Positions 7,323 to 14,445 are shown, counted from the first letter of the stretch. The stretch is 15,443 bases of DNA from an uncultured bacterium (GCA_903871715.1 CAIQHW010000346.1:1-15443); one strand, 5' to 3'. The notes: a model not told the origin generated them from the letters alone. Program-made: numbers and translations.

Positions 7323-8441
7323 ATGAAAAAAAAAATTTTAATTGTAGCCAATGTGCAAGTGCATTTATTTCTATTTAGAAGAAACTTGGCAGATGAATTA
7401 ATTGCCAACGGTTATGAAGTAGTTTTTTTAGCTGCTGAAGATGAATATGGCACAAAGCTAGCCGACATGGGCTATTCCACACAAGTTATCAAAAGCTTAA
7501 ATAGAAATGGGAAATCAATTTTTGAACAATTTTTATTGTTGTTTGAATTTTATTTTACCATCAAAAAAATAAAACCCAGCTTTATTTTTTTCTACACCAT
7601 CAAACCAAATTTATATGGGAGCATTGCTGCGAAATTGCTGAAAATTCCGTCAGTCATGACTATCAACGGATTGGGGCAAATGTTTGAGAGCAAAAAATTG
7701 TTCCCAATTTTAAAACAAATTTATAAAATAGCTTGCAGATTTAGTAAAGCCACCATATTTCAAAATGTTGATGATTTGAATTATTTTGTAGCAAATAATT
7801 TAATCGAAAAATCAAAAGCCATTTTGGTAAACGGTTCTGGCATTGATGTGGAAGCCTATCAACCCCAAAATAACTTTCAGAAAAACAGTGCTGAAAATTT
7901 TTCGTTTATTTTAATTGCTCGATTACTTTGGCAAAAAGGCATTCAAGAATTTGTAGACGCAGCTGCTATTACGAAGCAAAAATTTCCACAAGCAAAATTT
8001 ATTTTGATTGGTTCAATGGAAGAAAATGAGCAAAGCGGTGTTACAAAATCTATCATGGACAATTGGTTGAAAAAGGATGTTATAGAATATTTGGGATGGC
8101 AAAATGACACTAAAAAAATAATAGAAAGTTCAGATGTTGTAGTGTTACCCTCTTACTATCGGGAAGGCATTCCACGAACCTTAATAGAAGCCACGGCACT
8201 AGGCAAACCTATTATCACAGCCAATTCGGTGGGTTGTAAAGAAACAATAGTTGATAATTTCAATGGTTTTTTGGTAGCTCCAAAATCAACCAAAGAATTG
8301 ATTGTGGCATTTGAAAAAATGTTATCAGCAGACAGGAGTTTATTACAAAATTTTTCTGAAAACAGCCGAAAAATTGCCATTGAAAAATTTGATGTTAAAA
8401 AAGTAAATGCTGTTTATTTAAACCAAATCACAGCCAGATAA
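7323..8441 (+). CDS. GT4 family glycosyltransferase (PglA/CapM-like)
   Basis: This retaining glycosyltransferase of 372 residues has two Rossmann-like halves. The first begins KKKILIVANVQVHLFLFR; the second has the donor-site strand LIARLLWQKGIQEF (about 197-210) and the complete EX7E motif Glu281/Glu289 in REGIPRTLIEA, followed by ALGKPIITANSVGCKE. The last block is typical of the PglA/CapM branch that adds N-acetylated amino sugars to undecaprenyl-linked glycans; the actual donor is unknown. I chose the ATG at 7323 rather than a TTG one codon earlier. The A10 run at 7326-7335 lies in the first codons and keeps the frame. The gene ends directly against the stop codon of the next, convergent gene with no spare base. 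Confidence 0.88.
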   Translation: MKKKILIVANVQVHLFLFRRNLADELIANGYEVVFLAAEDEYGTKLADMGYSTQVIKSLNRNGKSIFEQFLLLFEFYFTIKKIKPSFIFFYTIKPNLYGSIAAKLLKIPSVMTINGLGQMFESKKLFPILKQIYKIACRFSKATIFQNVDDLNYFVANNLIEKSKAILVNGSGIDVEAYQPQNNFQKNSAENFSFILIARLLWQKGIQEFVDAAAITKQKFPQAKFILIGSMEENEQSGVTKSIMDNWLKKDVIEYLGWQNDTKKIIESSDVVVLPSYYREGIPRTLIEATALGKPIITANSVGCKETIVDNFNGFLVAPKSTKELIVAFEKMLSADRSLLQNFSENSRKIAIEKFDVKKVNAVYLNQITAR

Positions 8442-9149
8442 TTATTGCTTTTTCAAAGATTTCTCTACCTGATTAAGATATTCAGCAGGTGAACGCTGAG
8501 CCAAATAGTTTTGTTTAGCCACAAGTATTTCATTACTAAAACTAAAACCATCAATCATTTTTAGCATCGCATTTTTTAAAGCCGATAAATTATTGGTTTC
8601 AATTAAACTTAATGCAGGTATGGCTTCTAAGCCATCGCAACACTTTGTGGCGATACATTTCTCGTTCAACAAAAGCATTTGCAAAAGCGAATTTGGAAAC
8701 CCTTCGACAGTAGAATTTAACACACAAATTTTTGCCTTCTTCATAAATGGATATGGATTGTTTTGATACCCAGGTAAAAAAACTTTTTCACTCACTCCTA
8801 ATTTTTTAATCAATGATTCTAAATTTTTTCTGCCATTGCCATCGCCCAAAATCAATAGTTGATAGGGCTTTTGAGGCAATGCTGCATAAGCTTCGATTAA
8901 TTGTTCAAAGTTTTTTTCAGGAATAAATCTTCCCACGGCTAAAACATAAGGGTCATATTTTTCAATAGTTGAATCGTGCAAAGCTGCATCGTTTGCGATT
9001 TTTTGGATGTTTAATAAATTGGGAATCACCACCATTTTGTTTTTTAAAAATGGTACGTGCTGCGCCAAACTATTTTTCATGGCATCTGTTTGGCAAACTA
9101 TTACATCCGCAAACCTATATCCAATAAAGTATCGCAGCCAATACCCCAT
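8442..9149 (-). CDS. C-terminal part of a frameshifted GT4 glycosyltransferase
   Basis: This 235-codon frame is the larger part of a gene whose beginning lies at 9115-9552 in another frame. It continues the homology after the A7 tract: GYRFADVIVCQTDAM, VVIPNLLNIQKI, the donor-domain strand YVLAVGRFIPEKNFEQL, LILGDGNGR, then NPYPFMKKAKICVLNS and EGFPNSLLQM. Deleting one A from the tract joins it to the first part as one 369-residue protein, a normal GT4 length. In that joined protein the EX7E motif reads Glu283 to Gln291, so the second Glu is replaced. The apparent ATG at 9149 is formed by the last A of the tract and is probably not the natural start. The stop abuts the stop of the convergent GT4 gene. 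It may be inactive, phase-variable or miscalled. Confidence 0.75.
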   Translation of the reverse strand: MGYWLRYFIGYRFADVIVCQTDAMKNSLAQHVPFLKNKMVVIPNLLNIQKIANDAALHDSTIEKYDPYVLAVGRFIPEKNFEQLIEAYAALPQKPYQLLILGDGNGRKNLESLIKKLGVSEKVFLPGYQNNPYPFMKKAKICVLNSTVEGFPNSLLQMLLLNEKCIATKCCDGLEAIPALSLIETNNLSALKNAMLKMIDGFSFSNEILVAKQNYLAQRSPAEYLNQVEKSLKKQ

Positions 9150-9552
9150 TTTTTTGAAATGAGCTAAAACGATGAAAAATCATGGTTGATTCACGAACAA
9201 CTAAACCATCAGTTTTTAAAAAACCTAACCATTTTGCCACACCTAAAGCCGAATTGAGGTGGATGTTAGAAGCTATTACAAAATAAAATGGGGTGGATGA
9301 AAAATTATTTTTCAAAAATTTTAACAACAAAAAAATTCCACCTAAATACGATTTTGCATCTAAACAATTTACTTCTACATTGGCAGGCAAATCGTTTTTC
9401 CAACCAATGCCATTTAATTCTTTTAAATAAACAACTCGAATTTTTTTGTAGCGCAAAGCTGCTTCACAAGCCATTTCCTCTAAAATATAATCGGAACCAT
9501 TTCGCAAATTATTGGGCGAAACGATTAAAATAGTATTTGCTGTTTCTTTCAA
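9115..9552 (-). CDS. N-terminal part of a frameshifted GT4 glycosyltransferase, TTG start
   Basis: It encodes the first Rossmann-like half: ILIVSPNNLRNGSDYILEEMACEAAL, then VVRESTMIFHRFSSF (about 118-132), after which an A7 tract throws the frame and translation ends at 9115. The next frame continues the homology exactly from that point. The start is probably TTG at 9552: an in-frame stop (of the upstream beta-helix gene) lies one codon before it, and the first internal ATG (residue 27) would remove the first beta strand. This implies translation coupled to the gene upstream, with one ATT codon between its stop and this start. A homologous gene at 11535-12627 has the same kind of lesion at a different place. 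Confidence 0.75.
   Translation of the reverse strand: MKETANTILIVSPNNLRNGSDYILEEMACEAALRYKKIRVVYLKELNGIGWKNDLPANVEVNCLDAKSYLGGIFLLLKFLKNNFSSTPFYFVIASNIHLNSALGVAKWLGFLKTDGLVVRESTMIFHRFSSFQKNGVLAAILYWI
9149..9155 (-). repeat. A7 tract at the frameshift in the leftward GT4 gene
   Basis: Seven A residues on the coding (minus) strand sit between the codons for SSFQ and GYWLRYF. With seven the frame closes 35 bases later; with six (CAA AAA ATG) the two halves of the GT4 gene join. The adjacent G4 run (9147-9144) makes this a locally slippery site. Confidence 0.7.
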
Positions 9553-9555
9553 AAT

Positions 9556-10899
9556 TTAGTACGTGCAATTATCTGAAAGTGATATTGCGGTTTGATTTCT
9601 GATAACAATTCGTGCATTAAATTCGCCTTCATTGCAAACATTGTTGTTGGGATTGTTTTTAACCACATTGTTTTTTATTTCGCTATTTTTTGCCTCCAAA
9701 TCCTGCACCATTACAATGTTTTTGGCATAATTTACAAAAGTATTTCCCACAATATTGATGGCTGATGCTTTAGTAAAAAGGATGGCAGGATAATGATTTC
9801 TTGCATCATCCGAAATGTTTTTTACTTCATTATTTTTCACTATAACTTCATCTACTCTCCCATTGGTTTTATCCACTTGATAAATAAAACCGTAATTCTC
9901 AGCAGCAGACAAATTTGCTTTGTTAGTGCTTATTTCCAAGTGTTTCATTTTAAATTGATTGCTCGTCCAAATCCTAAATCCTTCGTTGCTATTATTTATT
10001 TCATTGTCGAAATAATTGGTATTTTCTTGGTCGTACCAAAGTGCAACAATGTTAAAACCAATATTGTAATTGTTAATAGAATTATGATGTACTCTGCCAT
10101 TTGAAATATGACATTCAATAGCCGTAGAATATTTACTGGGTGTGCCTCCACACAATAATCTATTGTTGAAAATATCTACCGAATCTGCCATTGCAAAAAT
10201 TGAACTGTGATCACTTTGTATTAAATCGTGTTGAAAACAATCGCCAATATTTTCAATCACACAATTTGAAATTATCAAGTTTTTTACCACGTGAATAAAA
10301 TCTTTAGAATTTGTGCCAATGCTAATACATTGCCTGCCCACACTATTTCTTACCGTGATGCTATCAATTTTAATTTTTCGCCCTCGACGCAAGCAAATGG
10401 CGGCATTTTTAGTTCTTTGCAAATTCTTTTCATCAGTAAACATATTTGCCGAACCATTCAAATCAAAAGTAAGCTTGTGAATCAAAAAATTATTCACAGG
10501 CTGCTCTACATAAATAATATTAAACGCCCTGAAAGGCTCATCATTGTTCAGCTTTTCGCCGGCTAAAAGAATCGAATGACGATTGCCCACCAACTCTAAA
10601 TTCGAATAGACATTCAATAACGAGTTGTCGGCATTTTGAATTTTCGAGTTTGAAACAGGGTGCGTAAACTCTTTTAGAATTTCTTTTAATCGATATTTTC
10701 CATCAGGAAAATAAACAGTTGTCATTTCATTACCATGGCTTAAACTATACGCTGTTGCATTGTCAATGGCCGCCTGAATAGCAGCTCTGTCGTTGGCTTT
10801 ACCATCACCCAATGCGCCAAACTCTTTTACATTAAATATCTTACAAAATGCGTTGCATTGTAAAGCAACCAATAAAATCAATGTTAAAAGGGGTTTCAT
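9556..10899 (-). CDS. Secreted right-handed beta-helix protein (pectate lyase-like)
   Basis: This 447-residue exported protein has a signal peptide at about 1-19 (hydrophobic LLTLILLVALQ, small residues before Phe-Cys-Lys). It is followed at once by the signature FNVKEFGALGDGKANDRAAIQAAI (about 22-45), which opens the pectate lyase superfamily / GH28-related beta-helix fold. The rest shows irregular Asn-rich, Ile/Val-rich repeats (for example VKNNEVKNI, IVGNTFVNYAKNIV) as expected for parallel beta-helix coils. Proteins of this fold cleave, epimerise or bind acidic polysaccharides; which of these applies here is not shown, and no catalytic triad was assigned. No type IX C-terminal domain is seen, so it is probably periplasmic or released another way. 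It is first in a minus-strand unit with the frameshifted GT4 gene 3 bases downstream, linking it to glycan assembly. Confidence 0.82.
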   Translation of the reverse strand: MKPLLTLILLVALQCNAFCKIFNVKEFGALGDGKANDRAAIQAAIDNATAYSLSHGNEMTTVYFPDGKYRLKEILKEFTHPVSNSKIQNADNSLLNVYSNLELVGNRHSILLAGEKLNNDEPFRAFNIIYVEQPVNNFLIHKLTFDLNGSANMFTDEKNLQRTKNAAICLRRGRKIKIDSITVRNSVGRQCISIGTNSKDFIHVVKNLIISNCVIENIGDCFQHDLIQSDHSSIFAMADSVDIFNNRLLCGGTPSKYSTAIECHISNGRVHHNSINNYNIGFNIVALWYDQENTNYFDNEINNSNEGFRIWTSNQFKMKHLEISTNKANLSAAENYGFIYQVDKTNGRVDEVIVKNNEVKNISDDARNHYPAILFTKASAINIVGNTFVNYAKNIVMVQDLEAKNSEIKNNVVKNNPNNNVCNEGEFNARIVIRNQTAISLSDNCTY

Positions 10900-10927
10900 T
10901 TTTTTGTTTTTTTGAACAGAATTTTAG

Positions 10928-10935
10928 CAAAAATA
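10928..10935 (-). promoter_or_regulatory. Second -7-like element (TATTTTTG) for the beta-helix gene
   Basis: TATTTTTG on the minus strand matches TAnnTTTG and lies 28 bases before the ATG at 10899, a sensible distance for a promoter with a short leader. No TTG is found at the expected -33 distance, so it could be chance in AT-rich sequence. Confidence 0.3.
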
Positions 10936-10941
10936 TTTTTT

Positions 10942-10957
10942 TACTTTTGCAAAGCTA
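10942..10957. promoter_or_regulatory. Near-palindromic element matching a -7 box on both strands
   Basis: The 16 bases TACTTTTGCAAAGCTA read TACTTTTG on the plus strand (10942-10949) and TAGCTTTG on the minus strand (10957-10950), both exact matches to the Bacteroidota -7 consensus, sharing the symmetric core TTTGCAAA. The element lies in the 90-base gap between the divergent beta-helix and acyltransferase genes, 40 bases before the plus-strand ATG at 10990 and 50 bases before the minus-strand ATG at 10899. No good -33 TTG was found for either direction. The predicted start sites overlap, so the two polymerases would compete for one site. Confidence 0.45.
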
Positions 10958-10989
10958 TTTTAAATTAACCCAACTCCCCATTGCGTTTT

Positions 10990-11538
10990 ATGAAAAAAGT
11001 GTTAAAACGATTACTCAAATTTTATTTAGTTTACTTTAAGGGGCGCGATGCTTATGCTCGAAGCTTGGGAGTAAAAGTGGGTAAGCATTGTCGCATCTAC
11101 ATTACCGATTTTGGCAGCGAACCTTTTTTGGTTGAAATTGGCGATTATGTTGCTATTGCAAGTGGCACTAAAATAACTACTCATGAGGGTTCGGCGTTGT
11201 TAATGGTAGATGAAAAAGGTCGTAGATATTTTTACAAAAAAGTAATAATTGGCAATCATGTTTTTATTGGTTTCGATGTCATCATTTTACCTGGTGTGGT
11301 GATTGAAGACAATGTGATTGTAGCAGCTGGGAGTGTGGTTACAAAATCAATTCCATCAGGTGTGATTGTGGGTGGTAATCCTGCAAAAATTATTGGCAGC
11401 TATGAATCATATCAACAAAGCGCACTCAAAAATTTTAAGACAACACAGGATTGGAACAACAAAAAAAGTTTTAAAGAAAATGTGTTGAATTTGCTTGACC
11501 ATGAAACCAAACCATTTTTGAAAAAAACAACCGAATGA
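10990..11538 (+). CDS. Hexapeptide-repeat (left-handed beta-helix) acyltransferase
   Basis: The 182-residue protein is of the WcaF/CysE-like hexapeptide acyltransferase group, which O- or N-acetylates sugars using acetyl-CoA. Hexapeptide turns are visible from about residue 47 (LVEIGDYVAIASGTKI) and again at 85-125 (VIIGNHVFIGFDVIILPGVVIEDNVIVAAGSVVTKSI). His65 in ITTHEG is in the position of the usual catalytic His, and GGNPAKIIG (128-136) closes the domain. I chose the ATG at 10990 rather than a TTG three codons upstream. The last bases overlap the next gene by 4 (ATGA), so translation of the following GT4 is probably coupled. The likely target is a sugar of the same polysaccharide. Confidence 0.87.
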   Translation: MKKVLKRLLKFYLVYFKGRDAYARSLGVKVGKHCRIYITDFGSEPFLVEIGDYVAIASGTKITTHEGSALLMVDEKGRRYFYKKVIIGNHVFIGFDVIILPGVVIEDNVIVAAGSVVTKSIPSGVIVGGNPAKIIGSYESYQQSALKNFKTTQDWNNKKSFKENVLNLLDHETKPFLKKTTE

Positions 11539-12326
11539 AAACTATTGTAATAGTTTTTGGTGGCGATAAAAATGGTGGGGCTGAACAGGTTTTAAAAAAC
11601 TTAGCCACGTATTTATTTGAACATCAGTATAACGTTATTGCAGTGTCTGCATTTCCACGTCAGCAAGGCTTTTGGGACGATTTTAAAGGAAAAATAATTT
11701 ACACCTCACCAAAATTTAAACACTTCAATCCATTTCATTTAACGCAAATTTTATTTCGGTTATCACGAACTGAAAATATCGACATCACCATTTCTTCGTT
11801 TATTTTTTTGAATGGAATTTTGGCAGTTTTAAAAAAGCTAAAAATTTTAAAAACCCAAAAAATTGTGGCTAGAGAATCGACCAATTATTTTGAACGAACC
11901 GAAGTAAAATATCAGCGGCTCTACAATTTTTTTTTCAATGGCTATCGTTTTTCCGATTTAATTATTTGCCAAACCAATCAAATGCAGCGGCAGTTTTTGC
12001 AACACGTAAAATTTGTAGATAAAAAAAAAGTGATGGTTATTCCCAATCCAATTTATTTAGAAAAAATAAACACTCTGGCGAATGAAGTTGAAAATGAAAT
12101 TTCAACTTTTAAAAAATACATCGTTGCCTGTGGCAGATTGAAAAATTTTAAAGGCTTTGATGTGTTGCTAAATGCCTATTTGCAAAACAAAAATTTGCAA
12201 CAATATAATTTGGTGATTGTGGGTGATGGGCCTCAAAAGCATTTTCTACAGCAGGTTGCAGGAGATTTGCTGAATAAAAAAATTTTTTTTGTGGGTTACA
12301 AAAAAAAATCCATTTCCATATTTTAA
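11535..12326 (+). CDS. N-terminal part of a second frameshifted GT4 glycosyltransferase
   Basis: The 263-codon frame encodes most of a GT4 enzyme. It begins MKTIVIVFGGDKNGGAEQVL with the usual GGAE loop (14-17), then VARESTNYFER (111-121), NGYRFSDLIICQTNQM (135-150), VMVIPNPIYLEKI (166-178), ACGRLKNFKGFDVLLNAY (198-215) and VIVGDGPQ (227-234). After VGYKK the A9 tract shifts the frame and a stop follows within six codons. Removing one A gives VGYKKNPFPYFKHAAACVL and a 363-residue protein ending at 12627. It is clearly homologous to the leftward GT4 (REST, GYRF-D-I-CQT, VIPN, GR, NP-P, EGFPN-LLQM), though far from identical. The start overlaps the acyltransferase stop (ATGA). Whether a complete enzyme is ever made depends on slippage, a length variant or a sequence error. 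Confidence 0.78.
   Translation: MKTIVIVFGGDKNGGAEQVLKNLATYLFEHQYNVIAVSAFPRQQGFWDDFKGKIIYTSPKFKHFNPFHLTQILFRLSRTENIDITISSFIFLNGILAVLKKLKILKTQKIVARESTNYFERTEVKYQRLYNFFFNGYRFSDLIICQTNQMQRQFLQHVKFVDKKKVMVIPNPIYLEKINTLANEVENEISTFKKYIVACGRLKNFKGFDVLLNAYLQNKNLQQYNLVIVGDGPQKHFLQQVAGDLLNKKIFFVGYKKKSISIF
12276..12308 (+). repeat. A7-T8-A9 homopolymer cluster at the frameshift in the rightward GT4 gene
   Basis: Three homopolymers occur within 33 bases: A7 (12276-12282), T8 (12283-12290) and A9 (12300-12308). The frame is correct through the first two (LNKKIFFVGY) and fails at the A9. Eight As would restore it. Another A9 in the same gene (12021-12029, encoding KKK) does not disturb the frame. Confidence 0.7.
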
Positions 12327-12627
12327 ACATGCCGCAGCTTGTGTGTTGTGTTCGCTGCACGAAGGATTTCCAAACACTTTATTGCAAATGATGGCGCTGA
12401 ATAATGTAGTGGTTTCAACACTCTGCGCCGATGGTATTGAAGTCATCAAAGGCCTTTTTACTTGTAAAATAAACGATGTTGAATCGTTGTCAACAGCTTT
12501 AGAAGGTTGTATTTCTCTCCCCACGCAATCCAATAGCAGAGCCTTGTTTGATGAATATTTACAACAACGAAGTTTTGAAAACTTTATGCGGCAAATTTGT
12601 GAAGCACTTGAAATTGATGTGCATTAA
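12289..12627 (+). CDS. C-terminal part of the second frameshifted GT4 glycosyltransferase
   Basis: From about 12300 this frame continues the interrupted GT4: NPFPYFKHAAACVLCSLHEGFPNTLLQMMALNNVVVSTLCADGIEVI. This is the nucleotide-sugar binding end of the enzyme and matches the same region of the leftward paralogue. In the joined protein the EX7E motif would be Glu276 to Gln284, again with the second Glu replaced by Gln. No convincing start codon of its own exists; the first codons of the frame lie upstream of the shift and are not homologous. Its stop codon overlaps the convergent asnB-like stop in the shared TTAA at 12624-12627. Confidence 0.72.
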   Translation: MWVTKKNPFPYFKHAAACVLCSLHEGFPNTLLQMMALNNVVVSTLCADGIEVIKGLFTCKINDVESLSTALEGCISLPTQSNSRALFDEYLQQRSFENFMRQICEALEIDVH

Positions 12628-14441
12628 ATAGCCCCCTTATTGTATTTCATCCAATTCATCAACACCATTAAATTCCAAATTGTGGTATAGTTATTTTCTT
12701 TACCGTTAATGTGATTGGCTACCATTTGATGAATGTTTTTTGCATCCAACATAGGCAGCTTTTTCAAATTAGCATTGCTTAAACTTTCCATAACCAACTC
12801 TTTTAACTCATTTCTAAACCACAGTTCAAACGGCATAGTGAAGCCTCGTTTGGGGCGATTCATCATTTCTTTTGGTACATGTGGATATAAAATTTCTTTC
12901 AAAATTTTTTTCTTTTCTCCATTTTCAAAACTAAAAGAAGTGGGCAAAGTTCTGGCAAACTCAATTACTCTAAAATCTAACAATGGGCTACGAACCTCGA
13001 GCGATGCGCTCATCGAAGCTCTATCCACTTTTACATTGCTATCATTATTTAGCCAAAACTTGATGTTGTAATCTAATGCCTTTTGTAATGCTCCTGTTTT
13101 TTTGTTATTAAAAATGAAGTCGTAAAATGCTGATGTTGACTGCTTTTCAGCTAATCCATTCGATTTAAGTTCAAAAATGTTTTTCACCAAATCATTCTCG
13201 TTTTTCATTTTCATCAATCGAACAATGGAAGAAATTTTTTTGTTTGAAATTGGTTGCAACGATTTTGCCATTAAATTTCGCAAAGGAAATGGTACATCAA
13301 AAATCCATTTAGCTTGTTGAATGGTGTGAAAAAAGTTGTAGCCAAAAAATCCTTCATCGCCGCCATCGCCACTAAGGGCAACGGTTACAAACTGTTTTGT
13401 AGCTTTTGAAAGCAACATAGTTGGTATGGCTGACGAGTCTCCAAATGGCTCATCAAAATAAGTGGCAAAGTTTTCAATCAATTCAATGCCATCATTTATT
13501 TGGCAAGGAATATTAGTATGGTTGGTGCCTAAATATTTTGCAGTGGCAGTTGCATGAAGGCTTTCATCAAATTCTGATTCATCAAATTGAACTGAAAATG
13601 TTTTCAACCTTTGTGTTATATTTCTTGAAGCAAGGGCTGCAATCAAGCTAGAATCAATTCCTCCAGATAAGAAACAACCCAGCGGCACATCGGCTATCAT
13701 TCTAATTTTTACAGCATCGGCTAATAAATTTTCCAATTCGATTTTTGCATCATCATAGCTACCATTGTATGATGCAATGTTATCAGGCAGTTCCCAATAT
13801 TTTTCGAGATTAATTTTGTTTTCTCCAATTTTATAAGACAATGAAAAGCCTGATTCTAACTTATACACATCGCTGTAAATGCTTGCTGGTTCTGGTATGT
13901 AGCGATAAGTTAAAAATTGTGAAATAGCTTGTTGGTTAATTTTTAATTGATTGCCGATGACAATTTGCGATGGCTGTGATGCACATTCCAACTCATTGTT
14001 TTGCAATCGATAGTAAAATGGTTTTTTGCCAAATCGATCTCTTGCTGCAAAAATGGCGTTGGTTTTTTTATCAAAAATTACAAAAGCAAACATACCATTT
14101 AAAAGATGCAAAAAATTTTTGCCGTGCTGTAAATAGAGCGCTGCTAATACTTCGGTATCGGTAGTAGTTTTAAATTGATGCCCTTGTTTTTGTAAATCTA
14201 TTTTTAAAGATTGAAAATTATAAATCTCGCCATTGAAAACAATCATTAAATGTTGGTGATGAAAGGGTTGGTTGGCTCGGGCTTCTAAATCAATAATTGA
14301 AAGGCGATTGTGTGCTAAAACTACAGTATTATCAATGGTTTCGATGGCTGAAAAATCGGGACCTCTGAAATTAATACGCTGCATTTTTTGCTGCAAAATT
14401 TCGGAGGTATACATTTTTGAACTAAAATAAATGCCGCACAT
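12624..14441 (-). CDS. asnB: Asparagine synthase (glutamine-hydrolysing)-type amidotransferase
   Basis: The 605-residue protein has normal AsnB length and layout. The Ntn glutaminase domain starts MCGIYFSS with the catalytic Cys2 and has RGPD (26-29), AHNRLSIIDL (43-52), NGEIYN (70-75) and the DTEVLAAL block (95-102). The synthetase domain has the pyrophosphatase loop SGGIDSS (259-265) and SGDGGDE (357-363). The classical reaction amidates aspartate with ammonia from glutamine. AsnB homologues inside polysaccharide clusters are often used instead to amidate a sugar carboxylate, as proposed for WbpS-type proteins, and the uronic acid epimerase nearby makes this possible here; the sequence cannot choose between them. 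It is last in a minus-strand unit, 4 bases after the deacetylase-like gene. Confidence 0.92.
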   Translation of the reverse strand: MCGIYFSSKMYTSEILQQKMQRINFRGPDFSAIETIDNTVVLAHNRLSIIDLEARANQPFHHQHLMIVFNGEIYNFQSLKIDLQKQGHQFKTTTDTEVLAALYLQHGKNFLHLLNGMFAFVIFDKKTNAIFAARDRFGKKPFYYRLQNNELECASQPSQIVIGNQLKINQQAISQFLTYRYIPEPASIYSDVYKLESGFSLSYKIGENKINLEKYWELPDNIASYNGSYDDAKIELENLLADAVKIRMIADVPLGCFLSGGIDSSLIAALASRNITQRLKTFSVQFDESEFDESLHATATAKYLGTNHTNIPCQINDGIELIENFATYFDEPFGDSSAIPTMLLSKATKQFVTVALSGDGGDEGFFGYNFFHTIQQAKWIFDVPFPLRNLMAKSLQPISNKKISSIVRLMKMKNENDLVKNIFELKSNGLAEKQSTSAFYDFIFNNKKTGALQKALDYNIKFWLNNDSNVKVDRASMSASLEVRSPLLDFRVIEFARTLPTSFSFENGEKKKILKEILYPHVPKEMMNRPKRGFTMPFELWFRNELKELVMESLSNANLKKLPMLDAKNIHQMVANHINGKENNYTTIWNLMVLMNWMKYNKGAI

Positions 14442-14445
14442 AATT

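Noticed and set aside
12148..12533. Minus-strand ORFs overlapping the frameshift in the rightward GT4 gene
   Set aside because: They are antisense shadows; the plus-strand frames on each side align to the paralogous GT4, which explains the sequence better.
12289..12627. An independent small gene starting with TTG at 12289
   Set aside because: The first codons have no homology, and the sequence from about 12300 is the direct continuation of the preceding GT4, so it is the broken end of that gene.
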